Source of the DNA: Beverwykella pulmonaria
Lineage: Eukaryota > Ascomycota > Dothideomycetes > Pleosporales > Melanommataceae
DNA length: 64,000 nucleotides
NCBI GenBank assembly: GCA_001599595.1
Contig: BCHH01000011.1
Location: 1,254,274-1,318,273 of the forward strand
Reading direction: 5' to 3'
Shown here: one piece after another, positions 10,167 through 22,759 of the stretch
Layout: each line of letters begins with the position of its first letter
Numbering within the stretch: the stretch's first letter is position 1
The notes under the pieces: generated by a model
Seen by the model: only the letters and a program-made list of their open reading frames with translations
Databases searched by the model: none
What the model was told of the DNA's origin: nothing
Position numbers and translations under genes: made by a program

Positions 10167-13100
10167 TTAATTTTCTAGTAACTGCGCTGCGACAAACACA
10201 GTTAGGGTGTTCAATTTTATATGTTCTTGCAACAAGATCGAGAGCGGAACATTATACTTGAGATCTTTAAAGACCAAGGTACGAAACTCAGCTGCAAGCA
10301 TTGAATCCATGCCAAAATCAGCGAGCAGCGCGTCCTCGGCTACACGCGCGGGCTCCAGGAGCAACATACCTGCCAGTATCTTTTGCAGCACATTGCTGAC
10401 CTTCTGATGCAATTCATGCAATGCTTTTGGGGATCCGCCTATCGCGGCGCCGATTGCTGCATCCAGGTCATGCTCCGTAGATGATAGTGTCGCGGCCTGT
10501 GCCTCTGGGTTGCCAAATATTTCCTTCGCCTTGTCTGTGAGGTTGCTCAGCCTCACATCGTCGAAGATGGTACCGCGTATGCCCCCAGATCGACTCAGAC
10601 GATCAACACCTTCTACCTCGAGTCCCGTAACAACGTGACCGTTTCGGCTTTCCGCGAAGCACAGCGCCGTGTCCACAATCTTGACAACCTCATTCTCGCT
10701 GTATGTCGCAATACCTTTGCGCAACAACATCTTCTCTACCTCGGGTCGCTCGTGCAGGTACCCGACCTCGGAAATGCACCCCAAAGAGATCGAAATTGCT
10801 GGAAGACCAAGCTTCCTGCGGTGGTGTGCGAGGGCGTCTAGATATGCATTGGCAGCGCAGTAGTTGCTTTCGGTGGCGAGCCCGACCGTTCCAGCGACTG
10901 AGGATGTCAAAAAGAAAAAGTCGAGCGACGTGGCTGCAAGAGAGCGGTGCAAATTCCATGCCCCCTGGACTTTTGGCTTGAGGCATTCGTGCCATTGCGC
11001 CGTTGTCATGTCATCAAACAGCGATTCCTATCAAATCGCCAACGTTAGCTATGATGAGTGGGGGAAATGGGATCGCTTACATCTAGGTTCATCGCAGCAT
11101 GTATGACACCCGCGATGGGTTCTTTAATGGCTTCGACTGTGCGTTTAACATCTTCAAAAACAGACACGTCCCCTTTAATCACTTCCACTCGTACGCCCCG
11201 TGCTTGGAGCAGTTTGATATGCTCCACGGCAGCTGAACTAGTGGCACCGCTTCGGCCCATGAAGACAAGATGTCGAGCCCCGCGCTCCACCATCCATGAC
11301 GAAAGAGTTCGCCCAAGGCCTCCTAGACATCCGATGAGCAGGTATGTTTTGGCCTTGTCGAGCAAGGTCTGATAGAGCGGTGGTTGGTACTATTGAAAAT
11401 CAGCCACTGTGACAGCCACTTGTCACGTCCATGCGTACCGAAATGCTCGACTTGGGATCCTCGAGTGATATTACAATCTTGCCAATCCTCGCCGATGACC
11501 CAAAATACGTAAACGCGTCAGCAATTTGAGAGACATTAAAGACCTTCAATGGACTGACCGGAGCCAGTGCTTCGGAGCGTATCATGTCAATACTCTGACA
11601 GAGCAGCCTAGAAACTCGTGAGCAAAGGGTGCCCTTTTCAGAATATCTTTTTACTCACTGGTTCCAAACAGTATGCTGTTTCCTGTTCTTCGAATAATAG
11701 ACTTCCGAAAGATCAAACGCATGATACGTGACGCTTCTACTAAACGGGCGCATATCCAGCCTCCCCCCATCGAGGCAATCCCGCTTTGAGATGTCCACGA
11801 AACGGCCAAAGTCGGCGCATATGGCCCAACTCGCGTGCAACAAGTCGCCTGTAAGGGAATTGAAAACAACATCGACGCCTGCGCCGTGCGTGGCCTTCAA
11901 GATGCCCTGAGCAAAGTCCGCGCTACGCGACGAGAAAATGTTCTCGCGGGCAAGGCCAAATTCTCGGATGAGGTACTCTTTCTTCGTTTCAGTGCCGACG
12001 GTGGCAAAGATTCGGGCGCCGGTGATTTTGGCCAGCTGGACCGCAGCAATGCCAGCGCCACCGGCGGCAGAATGGATGAGGATGGTCTGTACATGAACAG
12101 TCGCGTTAGCATGAGAATTTGACTAGATAATAAGGGTCAGATTTTCCATACTTCGCCAGCTCGAAGTCGAGCGCGGTACTGAAGCGCATATAGTGCCGTC
12201 GAAAACACTACAGGAACCGCGACCATGGCCTAGACTTGTAAGTGGAAGGTAGATTTCGTGATGCGGAACACTGACCGTCAGGCTCTCGCCTGCCTGGAGC
12301 TTACAACATGCCCATTGAGGTACTTGGATATAGGTCCCCAGGCGATTAGGTGCCATGCCGACCACATGGTCACCGCAAGCGAAATCCGTTACTGCTGCCC
12401 CGACGCGAGTAATGACACCGCTGAAATCTAGCGAGCAGGTAGCGTCGACGGTATTAACTAGTCCCCGTAGTGCATAGTAATCCTATAAATCATAAGCGTT
12501 TATCTAGAGTCGGGCTATCAAAGGCCGAACCTTTGCGTTGATGCTAGTAGCCTTGACCTGCACTTCGACGAAGTTGGGATCTAGATCGGAGACCAATGTC
12601 GACGCCTCAAATGCCAAGGTCTGGAACAGTCCAGCCGTTTTTGTGCTTAAGTGGCATCTTTGGGCATCCTCAAGTGAGATCCAAGTACGACCGTGGTCAA
12701 TATTCTCAAACTCTTGATTCATATCGGGTGCTGGTAAAAATCTTGGTACGTAGAGGACGCCCTGCTTTTGGCTGTATTCTCGTTCCAGTGTCCCTGCGCT
12801 CATCTTCTCGATGATATAAGACAGGCTCGACAACGTTTCCTGGGTCAATCCTGCCCCTCCGATATCGAATGTGCATAGCGAAAGTGTGGGTTGTTCAAAG
12901 CTCAAAGATCGGCACAATCCGCCAACCAAGCCGAATTCAGGGTTACCGTCTCCCATGAAGTCGGCGCTGTGAAGCCACACCACCTGAGATGAGTTCCGGA
13001 AAAGAGCTTGGACTCTTTTCAACCCGTCGGCATCCATCCGAGAAAGAAAGGGCTTCGTCAACTCCAGACACGCTATTACTATAGCTTTGGAGGTGAGGTA

Positions 13101-16100
13101 GTCGCCTTCGATGTCTTCCAGAGAAACCACCGTGAAGTTTATGTCGGTCTTCACAGTCAGGCTGTCCTGGAATTCCGCTGGAAAGGCATCATCTCTGTGT
13201 GGGAAGACCTAGAAAGCGTTAACCTCGTTCGCTCCAAGTGCAAGCAAGCATCATACAATTACACCTTGCGGCTGTACATGTACCCCATTCGCTCCATTGA
13301 CACCATTCGTGGTAATGCCATTTACGGCCGGCTTCAATTCGTCCTCAGGTATCCAAATTTTCTCCAGAAAAGGCTCACGCGGAGCCGTACTTTGCTTAAA
13401 ATCGTGCTTAAGCCAGGGAGAAATTTGTAGTCCATTGACCACTATCAGCGGCTTTTCACCATGGAACATGTCTGCATCGCATATTGCCGTATGCTGGGAT
13501 CCAAACGATGAGCGGGCTCGCACCTTGCTTGCTACATTTGCGTTGTCCATATTTACTGCCAGCATGTCGATGGATACTGGTATCTTGCCTTTGAGGACAT
13601 TGTACCTGCCCGACGTCATCGATATAATAGAGGCCTGGAATAGGCTATCAATTACTGTGGGGTGCGCCACATACGAGCTGGCCGATTGGGGGAAAGAAGC
13701 CGGCTGGCAGGTTGCAAACACTTCCATAACACTATTGTCAAGGGCATGATTGATCCTGTCCAATGCTTGGAAGGCGGGGCCAAAATTGAGACCCTCTTTG
13801 CGCATGGTGTTGTACCATTTGGCCTTGGATATGGAAGTCGGGATATCAAAGTCGGACCAGATGGTCGGAGAGGAAAGAGCACCCGTGCTCATTTCAACAA
13901 TACCTCGACAATGGACGGTAGATATATTCGAGGTGAAGCTAGAAACCGTGAAACAAAACTTGGCATCTGAAAGATGGACTAGGGAGCTTTGCACGGGACA
14001 GAGCTCGGTAAACAGCTCAACAGCCGTATCTTCGGTGTCGAGCGTGAGCATGGCAAGGAACTTGATGTCGCGTAGAACAACGTTGGCCAAAGCGACATCT
14101 CGACCAGCCATAACCTGCCGGAATCCCTCGATGATCATGGCGATGTATCCCGCCGCCGGAAAAACAATAGTTTCCCCAAGTTTGTGGTCATATACCCACG
14201 GCACATGTCGGAGCTTCAACATGTTCCTCCATAAATGCACGTTGCCGCTTCCACCCACGACGACCAAGCCGAGAAGATCGTGCCTTGGGTGGATGCGCTG
14301 GCGATGCTCAACGCTAATCCGGCCTTCACTCCAGAGTACAGGGCCTCGCTTCCAAGGGTATGGTGGGAAGTTTGTTACAACTACCGGAGGTCTCCCACTA
14401 GCAAACGGAGACATATTGCCGTTAATTTTCTTGATGGGTGCGTCAAGGCCGTTGAGAAACATTCTTCCCGCTAGCTGCATTATGGTCATGACTGGCTCCA
14501 CACCCCTGATGACCGTCGGCGAGTATTGAATGGTACGCGACAAGCCAGCCGAAATGTCGATCATGGCGATTTTGAAAGTGCTGTGCGGACCCACCTCTAC
14601 TACGTGGCACCTCTTTCCTTCTAGAGCCAGGCCCATGGCTTGACTGAAGAGTACAGGCTTCTCCATATTCTCCCTCCAATACTTGGGAGACCGCACTTCG
14701 TCCTCGGCTGCGCTGCGTGCAAAAAGACTCGAGGTCATTTCGGCCAGATTTCGAAATGTGGAGTCGCGAGGCTGCAGGACAGGGGCGATCAACTCCTCGT
14801 AGCGCTTCCCTATGAGAGCCATATGCTTAGAATGGTAAGCCTTGTTTCCAGTGTTGAAACCTCGTGCAAAGATTTGCTTGTCCTTTGCATGTCGAATAAC
14901 CGCGTCGATGGCGCCTGGATGTCCACTAATGGTGAGGTTCACGGGGCTGTTGAAGCACGCGATCTGGACCTGGTCAGTGTATCCCAGCTCGCCGATCATG
15001 CCAAGTGCGGTTTTCTCGTCGCAGCCCAGTACGCCCATGGCACCGGGGGGAAGTTTTTCAGAAACCGCGAGACCACGATAGTACGATACGGCGATTGCTT
15101 CTTGGGCATCTATGAATCCAGCGGCATATGCAGCTGCGATTTCACCTGTTCTTTTTGTCAGCTAGCTGTATAACAGCAAGCACCCTACATACCAGATGAA
15201 TGTCCAACGACATAAGCCGGCAAAATGCCCAGGGCTTTGAGTAAGACAACAAGTCCTATCTGCAAGGCCGTGCATGCTGGCTGTGCCACATTTGCTTGAT
15301 GTATCGCACCTACATCGGGGTCCGCGAGAATTTCTGTCATAGTTAGGTCGCGTACATGCAATCTCGCAACAGCTCTTGCAAATCATGGGCTTGAACTTCG
15401 CATCTTTTCCTGGCTCTTTTCCGTTCGAATAGCCCTCCAAGTTGGAATTTGTACCAATATATTGCGTACAAAGTAGAAAAACTGGTAGTGATGATGTGGC
15501 CATGCATATAAACTTGTGTGCTTGTAGTTTCTAGAGAGGGTTGGAATTTAAGGCCATTTTCGCAAAGTCACTCACCTCTCAACCGCCACTTGGGCGCAGG
15601 TTCGATACTCGACAGATATTCGTCTAGAGAATCTATCGTATTCGCAAACATGGGACATGTATCAATCAGCGTAGAGCCCATAGCTGCCCACTGAGCCCCC
15701 TGGCCCGTAAAGGCGAAGAGTACGGGAGTATCCTGTTTTGGTGGGGTAGACCTCTCCAGTGGTGTGTAGAGAAGTTCAGATCGCCATCCGTGCTCGCTTA
15801 CAATTAGGCATCCACGATTCTCGAAATGAGAACGTCGACATGAAAGCGTGTATGCGACATCTTTCAGGTCAATCGAGTCATCGACATTCCCCAGCGCAGC
15901 TCTACGAGCATCAAGACTCTCCTCTGACCGACAAGAGATGGGAATCGCACGATACGCCAATCCTCCGCGGTCGGGAACGCGATCTTGGGGCAGAACATGG
16001 CCATGTGCGCTCTCAAGCACCACATGCCCGTTGGACCCGCCATAGCCGAATGAGTTCAGACTTGCCCTACGAATGTCCGCCTTCGGCCACTTTACGTTTG

Positions 16101-17524
16101 CCGTGACGATGCTGGCATTGCGGTCCTCCAGGCGAAGCTTTGGATTCACGGTCTTGACGCCAATCGTCTGGGGTATGACGCCGTTTTCGAGCGCCATGGT
16201 TACCTTGATGAGGCTGGAGATGCCGCTCACGGCCTCACTGTGGCCCAGATTCGTCTTTATGGAGCCGATCATGAGGGGCGATCCGGACTTGTGGTTGAGA
16301 ACACGGGAGAAAGCTTCAATCTCTATGCCGTCGCCTACTTCGGTGCCCGTTCCATGAGCCTGCAAATCAGCATCTGGGTTCTCACAATACGAAGATAGTT
16401 GGTGGGGAGGGAAATACCTCGATGTAATCTGTGCTGTCGGGCAGGAGCTGTGCATTATGATATGCCTTGCGAATGACGGCTTCCTGGCCAGAGGCAAAGG
16501 GTAATGATATCCCATTCGTTCTTCCGTTACTAAACGTGATATAAATATTAGTACCATGCAGCGAAACTACGGGTCGACGGTAAATATTCCTGATTTTGGG
16601 CCGAGGAGGCACCCATAGGTTCGAAGTAGGGACTGCTCGACTCACCTATTCACTGCAGTGCCTCGGATGATGGACCGAATTGGATCTCCTACGCGAATCG
16701 CATCTTCCAATCTCTTCACATACAATACGCCTACGCCTTCAGCCCTCGCATACCCATCTGCGGATATGTCAAATGTGTGGCACGCCGCGGTGCCACTGAT
16801 CATACCGGCCTTGACGGCGCCCATGTACACCTCCGGCGCCTGGATCAAGTTTGCGCCCGCAACAAACGCAGCGTCGCATTCTCTGGCGCGGAGTGCCGCA
16901 CACGCCTGGTGCAGGGCGAAGAAGGATGATGAGCAGGCGGTGTCGATGGTGACGCTCGGGCCTTTGAGGTTGAAGCAGTGGCTGATGCGATTCGCTAATA
17001 TGGCGGTGCCCATGCCGGTCCCGCTATACCGATGTAGGAGCTCTGGGTCCTTTGCTTGAAGTACGGTAAAGTCGTTTGTGAAGTTGGCCACATAGCAGCC
17101 GACGTCTGCGGCGGAGATGTCATCGAGGGTGATGCCGGCGGACTCGATGCATTCGTAGGCTACCTCAAGGAGCTGGCGCTGCTGTGGGTCCATGTAACGC
17201 GCCTCCATGGAGTTGATGTTGAAGAATTCATGATCGAATTCCCGAATATCGTTGTCCAGGAAGTAGCCCTCGTAAGAGTTGATAGTGGCGGGATGCTGGG
17301 GGTCGGGATGATAGAGGGCGTCGATGTTGAACCGGCTTTTTGGAATGGCGCCGCGAGCAGATTTACCACGTAGAAGTGCATCCCACAGCTGTGATGGCGT
17401 ATGAGAGCCACCTGGGAGGCGACATGCTGCGCAAAGTCAGTGAGGGGTTCCAAGAGACGAAAAATAGGTCACGACAACCTAGGCCAACGATTGCTAGTGG
17501 CTGGGTAGCCTCTGCTGCACTCAT
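10167..17524 (-). CDS. Highly reducing type I polyketide synthase, KS-AT-DH-ER-KR-ACP
   Basis: Builds a reduced acyl chain from malonyl units on a C-terminal ACP. Thirteen exons fit and sum to 2,158 residues: 17524-17479, 17426-16646, 16529-16418, 16359-15576, 15333-15193, 15145-13263, 13208-12531, 12482-12276, 12229-12152, 12086-11659, 11607-11439, 11389-11081, 11027-10167. KS has DTACSSS, EAHGTGT (across an intron) and [13 protein letters not shown] has [12 protein letters not shown] and [12 protein letters not shown] (across an intron). DH has [16 protein letters not shown] and [10 protein letters not shown] has [20 protein letters not shown] has GCLGGLGR and [18 protein letters not shown] has [11 protein letters not shown]. 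No methyltransferase domain lies between DH and ER, and no thioesterase follows, so release needs a partner. The only candidate here is the broken alpha-oxoamine synthase. FUM1-like in role; the rest of the gene looks functional. Confidence 0.93.
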
Positions 17525-17848
17525 TGTTTCTGTAAGTTTGGTTCCTTTTCGGGAATGGCTAATAGTCTATGGAGTTCAGACGATCTGCTCATTCAGGAGA
17601 TGATCCATCCTCAAGGTCGGTTCTTTATCGACCCTTTATCATCATATACATTCACTGGAAGTGCGTCCAAACTCTTGGCAGTATATTATGCCGCTTTTCA
17701 CATTTTGCTGATTGAGTATCATTGTAATTTACATTTACGGGTAGATAGGCTCCTTCACAAGCCGTAGGAAGTAGGAAACGTTGCTCGACACCGATGCGCC
17801 GAGCAAAATGGTGGCTTGGCTGGTGCCTTCTGACTGAAGCTACACAGT

Positions 17849-18479
17849 CTACCCCTCGGATGGTTTCTGACCGAATCCTCTAGGATTCGGCCCCGCCACA
17901 TTAATCAATATGCAGACGTACAGATATGCAGCAACGACGTTAGCCAGACCTGCGACCCCTGCGCGACCCAGAACCTTTTCGGCCCGCTGAAATGCCTCGT
18001 CGCTCAGGGCCTTGCGGTCTCTTGCCAGCAGCAAGGCAGTCTCATATGCCACGTTTTCCTCCTCTGTAATTCCAGTCGGGGTTCGCCCAGAAACGGCGTC
18101 ATTGAGCTGTTCATCTGTGAATCCCAACTTAGCCGAGGTGGCGGTGTGACAGTATATAACATAGGGTGCGTCGAAGGTTGCTGCCACAGCTAGGACGCCC
18201 ATTTGGCGAGTGCGAGCGGGTAATGTATCGGGACTGTAGACGGACTTTTGCAGCTCGAATGCACGGGGTACGATGTGCGGCGTATAGCTTGTAGGGTCAG
18301 CATAAACGTCTCAATTCAGCGCGGAGTACGTACGGCATCGAAGCGTAGCATCCAATCAACTGGCCATTCTCGTCTTTCCATTCGAATGGCGGCTCTCCAT
18401 GGTGAAGGGCGTGGAGCCCTGACTCAATGATGCCGTGGAGAGAGGCGTCGCCAGAGGGGGTCGGGAATCTCGAAGCCAT
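17849..18479 (-). CDS. AhpD/carboxymuconolactone-decarboxylase-like protein
   Basis: Two exons (18479-18334 and 18287-17849, intron 46 nt) give 194 residues. The N-terminal exon carries LHALHHGEPPFEWKDENGQ. The second has ARTRQMGVLAVAATFDAPYV, YCHTATSAKLGFTDEQLNDA and ENVAYETALLLARDR, the helical pattern of fungal AhpD-like proteins. The usual C-x-x-C pair of true AhpD is not seen: C-H is present but the partner Cys is missing, so peroxidase activity is doubtful. Such proteins recur in fungal metabolite clusters, often with unknown roles. It lies 324 bp upstream of the PKS on the same strand and is divergent from the FAD monooxygenase, so it may belong to the PKS cluster. Confidence 0.75.
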
Positions 18480-18729
18480 TTCAGGGCAGGTTGGTAAGAA
18501 TGATGTCCTGGACAGACGTCTTGGGCAGTATTTATCTCCTCGTGAGAGCACCATCCATGCATGATCAGCGAGTCCTCTAGTGGCCGCCTATGCAATTTCG
18601 GCCCGAGAAACCAAAACGAGAAACACATGCAGTTATTATCTGACTTGACCTACTATATCTAAAGGATATTCCATGAACGGCGTTGGTTGCATTCAGAAAC
18701 CCAGAGAAAGGGTTTTCAAACGTTGCGTA
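18480..18729. promoter_or_regulatory. 250-bp divergent promoter between AhpD-like and FAD monooxygenase genes
   Basis: The two start codons face away from each other across 250 bp, so the genes probably share control sequences. No specific operator could be assigned. Confidence 0.5.
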
Positions 18730-20116
18730 ATGTCGTCTCCAAAGCTGAATGTAATCATCGTAAGTTCCAATCTTCTACACAAGTGCAGGCATGTTGCTGA
18801 AGACGATCAGGTTGGTGGGTCGCTTGCTGGCTTGATGGCCGGCGTCATGCTGCGGACTCTGGGCCACGATGTCCACATCCTCGAACAAGCAAGTGACGTT
18901 CGCGACAGCCACATGGCAGGTGTCTGTCTGGCTGCCGACTCGGTCGAGTTTCTTCGACGTTTCGATCGCATTTCGTCCACCTTCACGCTATGGAGCCAGA
19001 GGCTGCAGTTTTTGAAGCAGAGTGGGTTTATATCGCACTATTTCAATGCACCTCGGCAGGTCACAAGCTGGGACGCCCTCTACTGGAGGCTGCGTGCCAA
19101 CTTTGATGGCTATGCGAGCGAATACTACCCAGAGCCTCCGCCTGTGAAGTTTGAGGGCGCTGGGCAAGGCGTCCTTTGGGCGCAGACCAAGGTCACCTCC
19201 GTCGATGTGCAGGGTGAGCGAGTGACGGTGACTTTTCAAAAAGAGGGAGAAGCCATCCAGAAGCGAACGGCCGATCTTGTCCTGGCTGCTGACGGGCCCA
19301 ACTCTGCGATCCGCCGAAAGGCCTTCCCAGACTCCGAACGACAGTACTCGGGCTATGTGGCATGGCGAGGCACCGTCCCAGAGAGCGATGTGTCGCGCGA
19401 GACCCTCGAGAGGTTCGAAAAAAATGTGACGCTGAATCTCATGACCGAGGATCATGCTCTAGTGTGAGTAGACAGTATCATAGCCTCTCTCCCATGATGC
19501 ACTAACAGAGCCAAGGTACATGATACCCGGACAGAAGGGAAGCGTGAAAAAGGGAGATAGGCTTATCAACTTCCTCTGGTACACCAACGAAGACGAAGCC
19601 TCGCACCGCGAAATCATGACGGACAAAGAAGGCCGAGTGCGACAGTACATTGTGCCGGCAGGTATGGTGAAGCCTTCAGTGTGGGATAGTCTGCTCCAAC
19701 GCTCCCATCTACTGTCCAAGCCCCACCACGAAGTCCTTCACTCGATCAAGCAGCCATTCATCCAGTCCATCACGGACTTTGTGGCCCCGGGACCAGTACT
19801 CTATGGCGGCAAGGTGTTACTCATTGGCGATGCACTCTCGCTATACAGGCCTCACACGGCGTCGAGCGCGAACCAGGCGGCGTACATGTGTTTGGCCCTC
19901 GAGCAGTACTTGCAAGGCCGCACGACCATCGAGGAATGGGAGGGCGATGTGATGGATTTTGCGCACTTGCATCATGCGCGCAGCGTCTGGTATGGGGAGA
20001 ATTACCAGCATCCAATCGGGCAGTCATTGAAGAGCGGGCTACGCTACTGGGCAATAGCTGCAGCGGACTGCTGGCGGGTGAAGTTTAACTGGGAACTGTC
20101 GAAGCTGAGATGGTGA
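18730..20116 (+). CDS. FAD-dependent monooxygenase (2,6-dihydroxypyridine-hydroxylase-like)
   Basis: Flavoprotein hydroxylase of the PHBH/DHPH group, which uses NAD(P)H and O2. Three exons (18730-18759, 18811-19463, 19516-20116) give 427 residues. The start MSSPKLNVII places the Rossmann motif VGGSLAGLMAGVMLRTLGHD at residues 11-30, with its acidic end ILEQ. A longer upstream start at 18673 would retain intron 1 as coding and break this motif. Further marks are ADLVLAADGPNSAIRR (the DG motif) and LLIGDALSLYRPHTASSANQ (the GD motif and flavin contact), in the form typical of dihydroxypyridine-type hydroxylases. There is no transmembrane segment. It is divergent from the AhpD-like gene. The substrate is unknown: it could be the polyketide or the peptide, or unrelated. 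20117-20961 has a C-rich stretch at about 20400-20460 and no gene. Confidence 0.85.
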
Positions 20117-20961
20117 ATGCAGGGGGGGGGCGGATTGGGAAGGTCGATGCTCGATGCTCGACGATGACTGTGACCCATTTTTTCTGTTTTAACCTCTCGA
20201 GAGGCCCTGTTAGCGCTAATGCTCATCCTTTGATCCTTTCATGTGTGATGCATGCTGATAAGGTTAAATGGCGATGGTGATTGGTGATGTGGTGGGTTAA
20301 GTGGATATGGGTAAGCGTTCACCTGGGCAGGGAGTGAGAGGACCGAGGCACGCGCTAGGCCGTAAAGGGAGGCTTTATGGCTCACATAGAGGCGGCCGAC
20401 ATCCTCCCGCCTCCCGCCCCCGTTCCCGCCTACCCGCTGCTCCCGCGGCCCGCCGTCTCAAACCCTAGGCGTAAATCCGGGGCAGCCCATGTAAACCTCC
20501 GTCTCTAGTTCCCGTTCTCTAGCGCCTCCCTAAAAAACCTTTCGTGACTGCGAGTCTCCGACGGCTTTCTGGCGCCGAGTTCGTCACTTCAGTGCCGGAG
20601 CAATTCCTATTGTGGGCGCCGTTCGTGCCTCGACCCAGCCGCCCAGAAACACACCATGCGAGAGCAAGACGAATCCATGCAAAGGTTGCGCGATTGACTA
20701 CATGGGGCATGGAGAAGGCGCCCGTGCAGTAGGGAGTAGTTATCATGGATTGCAATGCATCAGAATCTAGGAGGATCTGATTCATCTCTACAGGGATTCA
20801 TGCTGTCAGCCCTGCAGTAAGTGCCAGCCTTGCGCGACACATGAAAGCCCATACGTTAGTTTTCAACATTTTTAATAAAAACTGCAATCTGCAAACACGC
20901 CCGTCCTGGTTGTAAGCTGCGCCTCTTCACACTCTTCGGAATCCGAACGACCAGTCATTTC

Positions 20962-21067
20962 TCTTCATCGCGATCCTAATGCTAACGTCCGGCAATTGCC
21001 GAGTTCCTGCAATATCTTCATCGCGATCCTAATGCTAACGTCCGGCAATTGTCGAGTCCCTGTAATA
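20962..21067. repeat. Tandem duplication, 53-bp unit x 2
   Basis: The segment starting TCTTCATCGCGATCCTAATG is repeated directly with a period of 53 bp (second copy from 21015) and only a few C/T differences. It lies in the non-coding stretch upstream of the rhodopsin-domain gene. Confidence 0.85.
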
Positions 21068-21493
21068 TCTCCATCTTCTATGCGACGGCAGTCTTACGCT
21101 TACGCAGAGGATTTTCCGCCACCCCAGCACCCCTCAGTAGTACCTTCCATGTTTTGGAAGATGAGATTCCAAATGATTCCCCGTCCGTTCGTGGCCTTTG
21201 TGTGTTACAGCAGGCCAACAGTGTAGCATGTAAATTCTCGGTCCAAGCGAGCCTGTCTACCGATTCCATCACCTCCAAGTTGGGGAAACCAGGATTCAAC
21301 ACCAGTTCGTGGGGCAAACTTGACGCAGTTTGATCAATAAGATGAAGGGCATGGGCAAGAGGCCGACCCTGTCAAAGCGACTTTGGGTAAGCACCTGTAT
21401 GCTTCTTACCACGCCATCAGCCCATCTGTAAAGCCCTTCTTCTCGCCATTCTCACCCCACTTTCGAGAAGTCAACGTGCGGCCACTTTTCCCA

Positions 21494-22759
21494 ATGAATT
21501 CAACGCAGGTTGAGAAGCTTCCAGGCTCCGATGAGGATCGAGGGCCGGCCTTCAGAGCCTTCCTCATCGTAATGCTTGTCTTGACTACCACCATCGTCGC
21601 CCTGCGATTCTGGTCTCGCTCAATCGGCCCGCGAGTTTCGCGTGGGAAGACCCTACACCGTTTCTGGTGGGATGACTGGATTGCTTTGTTATCCCAAGTG
21701 AGTCTAGAGAGCCCTCAATCGTCACCCAAAATGCATCTAATATCTTTTTCAGGTCTCTCAGATGGCCTTCTTCGGAATCGCCCTGGCATTGGTCCACTAC
21801 GGATTAGGCCGTCACATTTGGACCATAGAGCCAGCTGACTTGCACATGGTGTTCAAGCTCCTCTACATTGTGTATTATGTCTACGATGTTTCCCTGTTCC
21901 TCACAAAGTCGTCTGCCTTGCTATTTCTTACCCGTCTGTTCCCAAGCCACGCGAATCCTACCTGGTGGAACTATGCGCTATGGACGACCCATGGATTGAA
22001 CGCAGCGTGGTTTTTGGGCATTTGCTTTGGCACGGCCTTCATGTGTAACCCTGTTCAAAAAGGCTGGGATCCGATGCTTCCAGGAGATTGTGGGAAGACG
22101 AGCGCGCTGTGGATAGGGAGTGCGGTCCCGAGTGTTTTCATCGACCTGCTCATTCTCCTCCTACCACTGCCCAAGATCTGGTCCCTCCACATTAGTGCAG
22201 CTAGAAAGGCTGGAATCATGCTTGTATTCGTACTTGGATATTGGTAAGTACTAGCCGAACCTACGATACTCCGCGATGGTGCTGATCATGAGGCCAGTGT
22301 CATCATTGTCTCGCTGGGCCGACTGATCACCGTTCTCAGGTCAGCGAAAGCATTAAACGAGGACATCACCTGTGAGTATTTTCCAAGTTGTAGATTGCTT
22401 TTTCGGCTCGCTAACTGCTCCACATAGACGAGGGGATGCCAATGGTGTACTGGGTCTCTACCGAGTCGCCCGCGACGATTATCAGTATCTGTCTCCCGCC
22501 CATGTTGAACCTGGTCCGTCAATTCTATGCTGGATACCTCTCGCCATTCACGAGCAAGATTTCTTCCAAGATGAGCTTAAAATCATCCAGAATTTCATCG
22601 CTGAAGATTCGTGGAAGCACGTCCAAATCAGGGCTTGGGCAGGAGGACGGCAATAGCGAAGCGAATCTCGGAATCGCCTCCAACGGAAGCCACCATGGGA
22701 CCTGGGAGATGGAAGGTCGCGCTGCTTCTACGGAAAGTAGAAACGGTTATTCGATTTAA
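21494..22759 (+). CDS. Fungal rhodopsin-domain 7-TM protein (Pth11-like)
   Basis: Integral membrane protein of the fungal rhodopsin-domain family, some members of which act as surface sensors. Four exons (21494-21697, 21753-22243, 22298-22371, 22428-22759) with introns of 54-56 nt give 366 residues starting MNSTQVEKLPG. Hydrophobic helices include AFLIVMLVLTTTIVALRFW, AFFGIALALVHYGLG, FLTKSSALLFLTRLF, WFLGICFGTAFMCNP, VFIDLLILLLPLPKIW and AGIMLVFVLGYCVIIVSLGR. The motif WWDDW after the first helix and D-x-x-x-x-x-L-L-P before the sixth are usual for the family. The Ser- and Gly-rich C-terminal tail (STSKSGLGQEDGNSE) is probably cytoplasmic. Two broken relatives sit at the left edge of the window. 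No direct biosynthetic role is implied. Confidence 0.85.

Noticed and set aside
13750..14529. 259-codon plus-strand open frame
   Set aside because: It lies antisense to the PKS dehydratase region, has no domain, and its composition mirrors the coding strand.
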